This document shows positions 16,269 through 30,289 of a stretch of DNA of 37,360 nt, piece by piece. Location: contig JAJDCQ010000172.1 in the NCBI GenBank assembly GCA_029260755.1, forward strand, positions 1 through 37,360. The letters run 5' to 3'. Made by a program: the position numbers and the translations under genes. The number at the start of each line of letters is the position of its first letter. The stretch's first letter is position 1. Under the pieces are notes generated by a model. That model was not told the DNA's origin. It ran no database searches and saw nothing but the letters and a program-made list of their open reading frames with translations. Origin of the DNA: Planctomycetota bacterium. GTDB lineage: Bacteria > Planctomycetota > J058 > JAJDCQ01.

Positions 16269-17732
16269 ATGCCCACGACCGCCACGACGCCGAGACGAGC
16301 CGTGTCCAGCCTGACCGACGAGGCGCTGCTGCTGCGCTGGGTCCGCGAGGCGGACGCCGACGCCCTCGCCGCCCTGATCGACCGGCGCTGGCCGGGCGCC
16401 TACCGCTTCGCCCGCCGGTGTCTCGGCGACCCGGCCATCGCCGAGGACGCCGCCCAGGAGGCGTTCCTCGGGCTGCTCCGGGCGGCCCCGCGGTTCCGCC
16501 CCGAGGCGCGGTTCGACCCGTGGTGGGCGACGATCCTCATCAACGCGGTCAAGAAGGCCGGCCGCGGCCGCACCCGCCGCGCCTCGATGCACGAGCGCGC
16601 CCGCGCTGCCGAGGCCGCCCGCCCCCGCGGCGGCGAGCCTCCGCCCGACCAGCACGCCGAGGTCGCCGAGGTCGCCGACGCGATCGCCGAGCTCCCGATC
16701 GAGCTCCGCGCGCCGATCGTGCTCCACTACTACGAGGGGCGAACCCACGCCGAGGTCGCCGACGAGCTCGGCTGCCCCGTCGGCACGGCGTCGAGCCGGA
16801 TCCGCCGCGGCGTCGACCGTCTCCGCGAGAGCCTCGCCGGGCGCCGGGTCGCGGGCGCGGCGCTGCCGGCGACGCTCGCCCTGCTGACGAAGCTCGACGC
16901 GCCCGCCGTGCCGGCCGCGCCGAGCGCGGCGACGCTGCTCGGAGGCGCGGCGGGCGCCGCGGGCGGGACCGGCGCCGCCCTCGCCGGCGCGACCGAGCTC
17001 ACCGGCGGCGTCGCCGGCGGCGTGACGGCCGTCTCCGGCGGCGTGACGGCCGCCTTCGGCGGCATTGGCGGAAAGCTCCTCGGCACCCTCGTCGCCGGCG
17101 CGGTCGTGGTCGGGCTCACCGCGAACGCCTACCTCGGCGCGGGCACCGACGACGCCGTCGCCACGCGGCGCACCCGACGGATCCTCTCCGCGCTCGACGC
17201 CGCCCTCACCGAGCACTTCACGGCGACCCGCGAGTTCCCGCCCGACGGCGTCGACCGGATCCCCGGCCTCGAGGTGACCGCCGCGGGGGTCGCCGTGCCG
17301 AAGAGCGACCCCGACGGGCTCGCGCCGTCCCCGAGCGGCATCGAGCATCGCCGCGGGACCTCGTCCCTCATCTATCATCTGATGCGGCAGACGATCCGGC
17401 CGGCCTCGACGGGCCCCGGCGGCGGGTCGACCGGCGCGCGCCTCCTCGGCCCGTTCCTCGACGCGAGCACCCTCCCGCCGAGCTGCTTCAGCCGCCTTCG
17501 CCCCGACGGCACGCCCGACCTGGCCGACCCCGAGTGCGAGCTGCTCGACGGATGGGGCCGACCGCTCCGCTACGACCGGGTCCGGTCGGTCGACGCGGTC
17601 AGCGCGCTGAGCGGATCGGTGGATCCGCGCCGCGACGGCGCGACGCTCCGCAGCCGCAACGTCGGCGCCTACGACCTCTGGAGCGAGGGGCGCGACCCGG
17701 CCGACCCGGCCGACGACGTCGGCAACTGGTAG
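16269..17732 (+). CDS. ECF sigma factor fused to membrane segment and pseudopilin-like C-terminus
   Basis: A 487-residue fusion. Residues 14-95 are sigma region 2 (LTDEALLLRWVREADADALA, then EDAAQEAFLGLL and FDPWWATILINAVK). Residues 135-190 are region 4, with the helix-turn-helix THAEVADELGCPVGTASSRI. A Gly/Ala/Val-rich stretch follows, then a membrane helix at 269-290. The distal part begins with an amphipathic helix (RTRRILSALDAALTEHF plus EFPPDG) and ends DGWGRPLRYDR and AYDLWSEGRDPADPADDVGNW. That matches the WG.P..Y and YD..S.G.D...DI.NW endings of GspG-type pseudopilins. Region 2/4 would bind RNA polymerase in the cytoplasm, while the tail would lie outside the membrane and could act as a built-in sensor or anchor; that role is inferred. 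The start is uncertain: an in-frame GTG at 16233 is the alternative, and neither has a strong ribosome site. Confidence 0.85.
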   Translation: MPTTATTPRRAVSSLTDEALLLRWVREADADALAALIDRRWPGAYRFARRCLGDPAIAEDAAQEAFLGLLRAAPRFRPEARFDPWWATILINAVKKAGRGRTRRASMHERARAAEAARPRGGEPPPDQHAEVAEVADAIAELPIELRAPIVLHYYEGRTHAEVADELGCPVGTASSRIRRGVDRLRESLAGRRVAGAALPATLALLTKLDAPAVPAAPSAATLLGGAAGAAGGTGAALAGATELTGGVAGGVTAVSGGVTAAFGGIGGKLLGTLVAGAVVVGLTANAYLGAGTDDAVATRRTRRILSALDAALTEHFTATREFPPDGVDRIPGLEVTAAGVAVPKSDPDGLAPSPSGIEHRRGTSSLIYHLMRQTIRPASTGPGGGSTGARLLGPFLDASTLPPSCFSRLRPDGTPDLADPECELLDGWGRPLRYDRVRSVDAVSALSGSVDPRRDGATLRSRNVGAYDLWSEGRDPADPADDVGNW

Positions 17733-17808
17733 GACCGGGAGGGACGACCGGCGCTCGCCCCCAACCCCGGCCGGCGGGGGGCGCGGCGTCCGGTCGGCCC
17801 TCCCGGTC
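17733..17808 (+). terminator. large hairpin immediately after the sigma-factor gene
   Basis: The arms 17733-17751 and 17790-17808 are complementary over 19 bases with one mismatch (GACCGGGAGGG at the base). The 38-base centre can pair further through GCCCCC/GGGGGC. The hairpin begins at the base after the stop codon. No T-run follows. Confidence 0.5.
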
Positions 17809-17845
17809 CTGCCGGTCCGACCGGTTGCCGCCTATCGTGATTCCA

Positions 17846-17933
17846 GGGGTCAGGTCCAGGATTCACACCAGAGGGGCCAGGTCACACCAGCGACTGCGAC
17901 AGATTCGCTCGTGTGATTCCTGGACCTGACCCC
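17846..17933 (+). repeat. inverted repeat with GGGGTCAGGTCC ends (REP-like/MITE-like remnant)
   Basis: The arms 17846-17868 and 17911-17933 (23 bases, one mismatch) begin and end with GGGGTCAGGTCCAGGA and its complement. GGGGTCAGGTC-type ends are, to my recollection, typical of palindromic elements mobilised by REP-associated tyrosine transposases. A direct repeat GATTCACACCAGAGG occurs at 17860-17874 and 17937-17951. No transposase gene is present, so this would be a non-autonomous copy or remnant. Strand is nominal. Confidence 0.6.
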
Positions 17934-18199
17934 TTCGATTCACACCAGAGGCTCGGTGCGAAGCGTTCGGGTCTGTGCGACGCCGGCTCCGAGCCGAGGC
18001 TGTTGTCGGGTGGCGCCCGCATGGCTTCCGCTCGCCCGCCCGATTGGCGCCGCCCCTTCGATCCGACCAGTATGGAGTCAATGCCTGGTCCGGACGATTC
18101 ACGAGCGGCATGGCGAGGACGCGGACCCCTGGGCTCTCGGCCTGCCGCAGCCGAGGCCCTTGAAGTGATCCCGACCAGACCCGGCTCGGGAGCGACGCC

Positions 18200-20839
18200 G
18201 TGACCGCTCGGCCGCCGCCTCCCCCACCACCACCGCCGCCACCGCCGCCGCCGCCGCCGCTCCCGCCGCCCGGCCCTCCCCCGGGGCCGCACTCGCCGCG
18301 TCCGATCGGTCCGCCGACGGCGCCCGCGACGAGCGCCGGCGTCGCCCGGCCGGGATCGGTCCGCCTCGCGTCGCCGCAGTTCGGGCCCTACATCATCCGC
18401 GGCCTCATCGGGCGGGGCGGCATGGGCGCCGTCTACCGGGCCGACCACACCGGCCTCGGCCAGCAGGTCGCCGTCAAGGTGCTGCTCTCGGAGCCCTCGC
18501 CGGACGCGGTCGCGCGCATGCGGCGCGAGGCGAAGGTGGTCGCCCGGCTCGAGCATCCGGGGATCGTGCGCGTCCTCGACGCCGGCGAGACGCCGGACGG
18601 CCGCCCCTACCTCGCCATGGAGCTCGTCGAGGGGGCGCCGTTCAGCCAGCTCCTCGCGGCCGGCGAGCTGCCGCTCGGGCGCCGGCTCCAGATCATCGCG
18701 GAGGCCGCCCGGGCGCTCCACCACGCCCACGCCCACGGCGTCGTCCACCGCGACGTGAAGCCGGCGAACATCTTCGTCGCGTCCGATGGGCGCACCAAGG
18801 TGCTCGACTTCGGCGTCGGCAAGCTCATGGACGACGAGACCCAGAAGCTGACCCGGACCGGCAGCGTCCTCGGCACCTTCGCCTACATGGCGCCCGAGCA
18901 GGTCAAGAACCACGAGGAGGTCGGCGCCCCGGCCGACGTCTACTCCCTCGGCGCGACCCTCTACGAGGCGATCACCGGGCGCCCTCCGGTCGACGCCCGC
19001 AACGCCGCCAACGCCGTCTACGCGATCGTCCACGAGGAGCCCGAGCCGCCGAGCAGCCGGGCCAAGATGGCCGCCCTCGACGCGGGCGCGGCGCGCGCCC
19101 TCGACGCGATCTGCGCCCGCGCCCTCGCCAAGGAGGCGGGCGACCGGCACCCGAGCGCGGCCGCGTTCGCCGACGACGTCGAGCGCGCGGCGCGGGGGCA
19201 GCGCCCGAAGGCGCTCGGCCACTCGTCGAGCCGCCGGCCGAGGGTGCCCTCGAGGAGCTCGGCGAGCGGCCGGAGCCCGGTCACGCCGGCGACCCCGTCC
19301 CGGGCGCCGATGATCGCGGTGATCGTGATCGCCGTCGTCGCCGCCGGCGGCGGCCTCGCCGCGGGGCTCATGATCGCCGGCGGACCGAGCGAGCGCGACG
19401 GCGGTCCGGACTCCGGCGACGCGGTCGCGACGGCCGGCGACGCGACGGCCGGCGACGCCACGCCCGGCGACGCGCCGACGCCCTCGATCGCGGATCGCCT
19501 CCGCGAGCGCGAGGTTGCCGATGCGGGCTCGAGCGCCGGGGGAGCGACGGCCGACGACGACGACGACGAGCCCGAGCTCACCCCCGACGGGCCAGTCGAC
19601 CCGCCGCCCGACCCGTCGCCCGACCCACCCGACCCGCGGCCCGACCACGACGTCCCGCCGCCGAGCGACCTGACCCTCGATCGCGTGATCGCCGCGCAGA
19701 GCGAGACGATCGCCGCCTTCAATCGCCGCGACTTCACCGCGGGCCTCGCCGCCTACCGCCGCATGGGCGTCGGCCCCCACATCGACCGGCTCGCCGACGT
19801 CCTCGGCGACGCGCCGGCGAGCAACATCTGGGGCTGGGCCGGCATCGACCGCGCGAGCGTCGGCGATCGCCGCGGCGCCGAGCGCGCCCTGCGGGAGGCG
19901 CGCGCGACCCTCGATCGACCCGGGCGCGGCGCCCTCCGCCCCGATCCGATCGCCGTCCGCAACGCGGAGATGTTCATCCCGCGGATCCTCATGCTCGCCG
20001 AGACGTCGCTGGACGGCCCGCCAATCCAGGCCCTCTCCGGCTTCGAGCAGCTCATGATGGTCCAGCCCGGTGGCCTCGACGACCCCGCCCTGAACGCGCT
20101 CCGGGAGCTCGCGAGGGTCCGATCGCTCGTCCCGCTCATTCTCCGCGGGGACACCTCGACCAAGATCCGGATGCGAGGGATGGAGCTCACGCTCCTCGAC
20201 GTCAGCAACACCCGGGGCCAGCTCAGCGAAACGCTCCGGGCTTCGGCCAACCTGGTGCGCGCGGAGATCGAGAGGCGGGAGTGTCCGGCCGAGCTCCGCC
20301 TCGCGGTGGCGAAGCGGCTGGCACCGATCGACGAGAACGTCGCCCGGCTCGAACGAGGCGAGCCGATGCGCGTCGCCCTCGGCACCCTCTCGCCGATCGC
20401 GGTCCGCGCGGTCCCGGCGGGCAGCTTCGCGTCCCGACGCGAGGGGATCGTCGTCAGCGACGCCGCCGAGCCCGGCACCGTCACGATCACGATCGACAAG
20501 GTGCGTCGCTTCGAGGTGATCGAGCTCGATCTCGAGCCGGCCACGGCGGCCGTCGAGCTCGTCGACGGGGACGGTAACGGCCTCGTCTGGGCCGCGGTGA
20601 CCGCCGAGGCCACGGCCGGCGCCGGCGGCGTCCCACCCGAGATCGCGACGGCGCTCGCAGGACCGACCGCGACGACCGTCCGGATCGAGCTCGGCGACGA
20701 CCGGCTGACGATCGACCGCGACGGCGCGCGCGCGACCGCCGACGCGGTCGACCGGCCGCGAAGCACCCGCGACCTCCGGATCCACCTCGCCCCCGGGACG
20801 ATGGTTCGCGCGATCGGACTGCTCCCGCCGGTTCGGTAG
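18200..20839 (+). CDS. transmembrane Ser/Thr protein kinase (PknB-type) with polyproline N-terminus
   Basis: An 879-residue protein. Residues 5-20 are 16 consecutive prolines within a Pro-rich head. The kinase domain spans about 62-333 and has all key residues: glycine loop GRGGMG (71-76), VAVK Lys93, Glu110, HRDVKPAN (183-190) with catalytic Asp185, DFG (203-205) and APE (231-233). A Ser/Arg-rich linker precedes a membrane helix (about 371-393). After it come tandem GDATA-type repeats and an acidic, Pro/Asp-rich linker, then about 330 residues outside the membrane that I do not recognise. It should phosphorylate Ser/Thr in response to an external signal. The GTG start has GGGAG seven bases upstream. 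Only 36 bases separate it from the next kinase gene, so an operon is likely. Confidence 0.92.
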   Translation: MTARPPPPPPPPPPPPPPPPLPPPGPPPGPHSPRPIGPPTAPATSAGVARPGSVRLASPQFGPYIIRGLIGRGGMGAVYRADHTGLGQQVAVKVLLSEPSPDAVARMRREAKVVARLEHPGIVRVLDAGETPDGRPYLAMELVEGAPFSQLLAAGELPLGRRLQIIAEAARALHHAHAHGVVHRDVKPANIFVASDGRTKVLDFGVGKLMDDETQKLTRTGSVLGTFAYMAPEQVKNHEEVGAPADVYSLGATLYEAITGRPPVDARNAANAVYAIVHEEPEPPSSRAKMAALDAGAARALDAICARALAKEAGDRHPSAAAFADDVERAARGQRPKALGHSSSRRPRVPSRSSASGRSPVTPATPSRAPMIAVIVIAVVAAGGGLAAGLMIAGGPSERDGGPDSGDAVATAGDATAGDATPGDAPTPSIADRLREREVADAGSSAGGATADDDDDEPELTPDGPVDPPPDPSPDPPDPRPDHDVPPPSDLTLDRVIAAQSETIAAFNRRDFTAGLAAYRRMGVGPHIDRLADVLGDAPASNIWGWAGIDRASVGDRRGAERALREARATLDRPGRGALRPDPIAVRNAEMFIPRILMLAETSLDGPPIQALSGFEQLMMVQPGGLDDPALNALRELARVRSLVPLILRGDTSTKIRMRGMELTLLDVSNTRGQLSETLRASANLVRAEIERRECPAELRLAVAKRLAPIDENVARLERGEPMRVALGTLSPIAVRAVPAGSFASRREGIVVSDAAEPGTVTITIDKVRRFEVIELDLEPATAAVELVDGDGNGLVWAAVTAEATAGAGGVPPEIATALAGPTATTVRIELGDDRLTIDRDGARATADAVDRPRSTRDLRIHLAPGTMVRAIGLLPPVR
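19415..19480 (+). repeat. short tandem repeats coding for GDATA/GDATP units
   Basis: GGCGAC recurs at 19415, 19436, 19451 and 19466. The last three start 15-base units (GGCGACGCGACGGCC and variants). The repeats encode a flexible linker directly outside the membrane helix of the kinase and may vary in number between strains. Confidence 0.7.
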
Positions 20840-20875
20840 CGAGCCGGGGCGCGGACGGGCCGCTCCGTTGCTACC

Positions 20876-25599
<4,724 letters not shown>

Positions 25600-25603
<4 letters not shown>

Positions 25604-28600
25604 GCGAGCGACTCCCCGTCAGCGCAGGCATGCGCGAGGCGCTCGCCGCGACGGGCCGCGAGCTCGTCGCCTCCGTCCTCGCGATCCTCGAGCGCGACTT
25701 CCGCGAGCTCGCCCTCCTCGTCCTGGCCGACTGGCAACGCTCGGGCCTCACCGCCCGCGAGCTCGTCCCGAGCGTCGGCGGGCTCCAGCGACCGTCCTGG
25801 GGCGCGTGGAACGGCCTCCTCCAGGCGTTCGGCCGGGTGCGCAAGCGTGTCCGCCGCGAGGGCACGCCGGAGGAGCGAGCGGCGTTCCGCGAGGACGGCC
25901 TCACCGGCGCCGCCCTCACGCTCCTCGGCGAGCGCGTCGACCGCGCGGTCGTGAGCGAGCTCCGCCCCCTCGCCGAGCTCGTCGGCGTCTCGCTCGGAAA
26001 GCGCCTCACCCTCGGCCGCGCCCTCGCGCTGCCGATCACCGTCCGCAACCACCTCGCCCACGGCGCGCCCGAGGATCCCGACTGGTGGACCCGGGCCGAG
26101 GCCGGCCTCCGCGCCCTCGCGATCTGGTACGACGCCGCGCGACCCGGCGCCGACCTCGTCGCCGCCGCCGCCCATCCCGAGCCGTGGTTCATCGAGGAGG
26201 ACGGCGAGCGCTGGGCGTTCAACGGGCTCGCCCGCGACCGGTCGGTCGTCTACGTCTCCGCGGGCGGGCGGAGCCGGCACGTCGAGAACGGACGCGCCGT
26301 CCTCCTCGCGTTCGAGACGCTCCTCGGACGGAGCGGCGCGCGCGAGGAGGACCTGCACCGCCTCCTCGAGACGCTCGCCCCCGACGCGCGCCGCGACGAC
26401 CTCCGGGGCGTCCTCCTCGGCGACTTCCTGATCGGTCCGCCGACCGGCGAGGGTGGCTTCGCGACCGTCCACCGCGGCGTCCAGCTCAGCACAGGGCGAC
26501 CGGTGGCGGTGAAGCTCCTCCGCGACGGGATGCCGCCGGAGACGCGCGCGCGCTTCCGACGCGAGGCCGCGTTCCTCGCCCAGTTCCAGCACCCGAACGT
26601 GGTCGGCGTCGTCGGCTTCGGCGAGGAGCCCTGGTCGGCGCCCGCGGACGGGCTGCCGGACGAGGCCTGGTTCCAGGAGGCGTTCCGCGGGACGGCGCCG
26701 GTGAAGACGTTCATCGCGCTCGAGTGGTTCGAGGGCGGCACCCTCGAGACGCTGTTCGCGCCGAACGAGGAGCCGCGGCCGACGCCGCGCGCGCTCGTCG
26801 AGCTCTTCCGGCAGGGCGCGGCGGCCCTCGCCGCCGTCCACGGCGCCGGCCTGATCCATCGCGACGTCAAGCCGGCGAACATCATGCGCGAGGGCGAGAC
26901 CCTCAAGCTGATGGACTTCGGGATCGCGCGGAGCCGCGGCGAGGCGCACACCCTGCGGACGGCGACCGGCCAGCTCGTCGGGACGCCGGCCTACATGTCG
27001 CCCGAGCAGGTCCGCGCCGCGAACGCGGAGGACGAGGTCGGTCCGGCGACCGACCTCTACTCCCTCGGCGCGACGTTCTACGAGCTGTTCACCGGGCGGC
27101 GTCTGTTCGATCACGACGCGGTGGACGCGACGACATCGGAGGCGCGCAAGCTCGCCGGCGAGCGCCCGCCGCTCGACTCCTCGGCCGCCCGCTCGCTCCC
27201 CTGGGAGATCCGGACGATCCTGCGCGGCACCCTCGAGGCCGAGGTCTCCGACCGCTACGGATCCGCCGTCGACCTCGAGCGCGACCTCGCCCGCCTCCTC
27301 GCCGATCAGCCGATCCTCTACCGGCGGCCGTCGGCGCTCCGCCGGGCGCAGCTCGCGTGGCGGCGGAACCCGGTCGTGATCGGGCTGGCGACCGCGTTCC
27401 TCCTCGCCCTCGTCCTCGGGACGACGGCGTACCTCGTCACCATCACCGGGAAGCGCGAGGAGACGCGCGAGGCGCGCGACGCCACCACGACCCAGCGCCG
27501 GGACGCGGAGGCGGCCCGATCGGTCGCGGTCGAGCGGCTCGGGCAGCTCCTGAGCCTGTCCGACTCCAAGCGCCTCGCCGAGCTCGAGGCCGACGGCGAG
27601 GCGCTCTGGCCCTACTCGTCGCTCGAGACCGAGCGGCTGGAGACCTGGCTCCTCGACGCCCGGCGGCTCGTCGCCGGGCTGACGGCCCACCGCCGCCGCC
27701 TGGCGAGCTTCTCCGGGTCCGGCGACGAGGGCGCCTGGGAGCGCGGCCTGCTCGCGCAGCTCGTCGCCGACCTCGAGGCGTTCGCCGCCTCGGGGGCGAT
27801 CGAGCGGATGGAGCGACGCCTCGAGCTCAAGCGCGTCTGGCGCGACGCGATCGCCGCCATCGCCGCCAGCCCGCGCTACGACGGGCTCGCCATCGAGGCC
27901 CAGGAGGGGCTCGTCCCGATCGGACCGGATCCGGCGTCGGGCCTCTGGGAGCTCTGGCACCCCGCCAGCGGCGAGCGCCCGACGCGCGATGCGTCCGGCG
28001 CGCTCCAGGTCACCGCCGCGACGGGCGTCGTCCTCGTCCTGATCCCCGCGGGCGATCTCGCGCAGGGCGAGTCGGCGCCGGCGATCGCGCCGACGATCGA
28101 GGCGCCGCCGTTCGTCCCCGAGGCGTGGACGTTCACCGGTCGTCCGGCGCGCGTCTCGCTTCAGCCCTTCTTGATCGCGAAGCACGAGATGACGCGCGGC
28201 CAGTGGAAGCGTCTGACCGGGAACGATCCCTCGGCCGGCGCCGGGGACGGCGATGCGAACGACGACGAGGATGCCCTCGCCCACCCCGTCGGCCAGGTCT
28301 CGTGGCAGGATGCCACGCGAGCCCTCGAGGAGGCCGGGCTCGCCCTGCCGACCGAGGCCCAGTGGGAGCACGCCGCGCGCGGCGAAACGCGGACGGCGTG
28401 GTGGACGGGCGAGGATCGCGACGCGATGGAGGCGGTCGCCAACGTCCGGGGCGGACGGCTTCGCCCCGTCGGCCGCGGCCGGGCGAACCCGTTCGGGCTC
28501 CACGATGTGATCGGCAACGCCAGCGAGTGGTGCCGCGACGGCGCCGGTCTCTACGACCGCCCGGCCCGTCCGGGCGACGGCGAGCGGGCGGGCGAGGACG

Positions 28601-30261
28601 CCCGCAAGATCGTCCGCGGCGGAAGCTGCCGCTCCGCGACCTCGAGCGAGGCGGAGCGGATCATGATGGTCATCGCCGGCTCTCGCTCGGCGGACCGCTC
28701 GCCCGCGGTGCGCACGATGCGCGAGCGCGATCGCGGCGTCCGCGCCTCCCGCGCCCTGACGGGTCTCCCGACGCCGCCGCGCCTCGACTCGCTCCGGGAC
28801 GGACGGGTCGTCCACCGCTCACCGGTCGAGGCGCGCGGACGCCTCGTCGACGGAGGGGGCGAGGGCCGGCGGGTCGAGATCGCGCGACGCGCGGCGGACG
28901 TCCGGCCCGACGGGAGCTTCTCTTCGACCCTTCCGCTCGCGGTCGGCCCGAACGCGATCACGATTGTCGCGATCGACGCCGACGGACGCCGCAGCCATCC
29001 CGAGACCGTCACGATCGTCCTCGATCCGGAGCCCGGGTGGCACGGCGAGGCGATGCCCGATGGGATGCGCCGCGGGGCCGAGGAGGGCGTCTACCTCTGG
29101 GACACGGGCCACGGGCTCGAGCTCGAGATGGTCCGGGTCGCCGCCGGCGCGTTCGTGATGGGGAGCGACGACGGGTCACCCGCCGAGGGCCCCGCCCACG
29201 AACGGACGATCGACGAGGCCTTCTTCATCGCGCGCCGCGAGGTGAGCGAGGCCGACCTCGAGCTCTTCCGCCGCCGGAGCGGGGAGTCGTGGACGCCGAC
29301 CGACTGGGAGCGACGGCGTGACCATCCGGCGATGGCCGTCTCCTGGGACGAGGCGCGCCGCTTCTGCATCTGGGCGGGGCTCGCCCTCCCGACCGAGGCC
29401 GAGTGGGAGAAGGCGGCCCGCGGCGCCGACGGGCGGACGTTCCCGTGGGGCGAGGCGTTCGCGCCGGACGACGAGCCGCGCGCGAACGTGGCCGACGAGA
29501 GCACCCGCCAGCCGTTCCCCGACTGGACGATCGCCGAGGGCTACGACGACGGCCACGCCCTGACCGCGCCGATCGGCTCCTTCCCCGGCGGCGCGTCGCC
29601 CGCCGGCGCCCTCGACCTGATCGGCAACGTGGCCGAGTGGTGCGCCGACCGCTACGTCCCCGATGCGTACGCCCGCTGGGCGGCCGGCGACCGATCCCCG
29701 CCGACCGATCGGGATGCCCGCGTCCTCCGCGGCGGCAGCTTCGCCCATCCGATCGTGCGGAGCTTCACCCGCGGCGCCGCCGCGCCGGAGGGGAACGTCA
29801 CGACCGGTCTGCGCCCGGTGAAGAGGTCGCGGCCGCGCGGCGCCGACTCGCCCGGCGAGGCGGTGCTGGCCCTCCTCGAGGCGTGGCGCGACGCGGATCT
29901 CGACGGCTTCCTCGCCGGGATCTTCCCGATCGAGGAGGAGTGGCTCTACGGCAAGATCTGGGGGTGGATCGAACCCGAGGCGTGGACGATCGAGTCCGTC
30001 GCCGAGGACCAGGCGGGCGAGGCGACGGTCACGATCGCCTGGCGAGCGCACTTCGACCGGTCGATCTACATCGAGGACCACACGGCGAACGCCGACCCGA
30101 CCGACCCGTTCCAGCGCTCGATGATCCTCGCCGGCTACCGGCGCGCCGCCCGGGCGAAGGCCGACTACGAGCGCGCCGAGCAGACGCTCCACTGCCGCCG
30201 GGTCGACGGGCGATGGCTGGTGACGCGGCTGCCCCTCCAGGGGCCGGCCACGCCCGAGTAG
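25600..30261 (+). CDS. HEPN-like/Ser-Thr kinase/double-FGE giant signalling protein, paralogue 2
   Basis: A 1553-residue paralogue of the preceding protein, with the same order of domains. The HEPN-like N-terminus has RPSWGAWNGLL (64-74) and VRNHLAH (148-154), keeping Arg149 and His154. The kinase spans about 273-570: GEGGFATV (283-290), Lys305, HRDVKPAN (420-427), DFG (439-441), SPE (467-469). A membrane helix lies at about 592-614. The middle region is much shorter than in paralogue 1. After the GLVPIGPDPASGLWELWHP motif (770-788) come FGE-like domain 1 (about 808-1057, with YDVIGN-type HDVIGNASEWC) and a complete FGE-like domain 2 (about 1165-1410: VAAGAFVMGSDDG, LPTEAEWEKAARGADG, LIGNVAEWCADRY, LRGGSF). 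The last 135 residues resemble an NTF2/SnoaL-like fold. The ATG at 25600 overlaps the previous stop, with GGGAG ten bases upstream. Confidence 0.9.
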
Positions 30262-30289
30262 GCGGGGCGGAGACGCGCGCCCGGCGCGG

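Larger units (their letters stand above)
17733..18199 (+). other. 467-base gene-free region before the kinase gene
   Basis: It holds the hairpin at 17733-17808, an inverted repeat at 17846-17933 and a 15-base direct repeat. From 17952 to the GGGAG before the GTG at 18200 I see no gene, RNA or convincing promoter. Confidence 0.6.
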
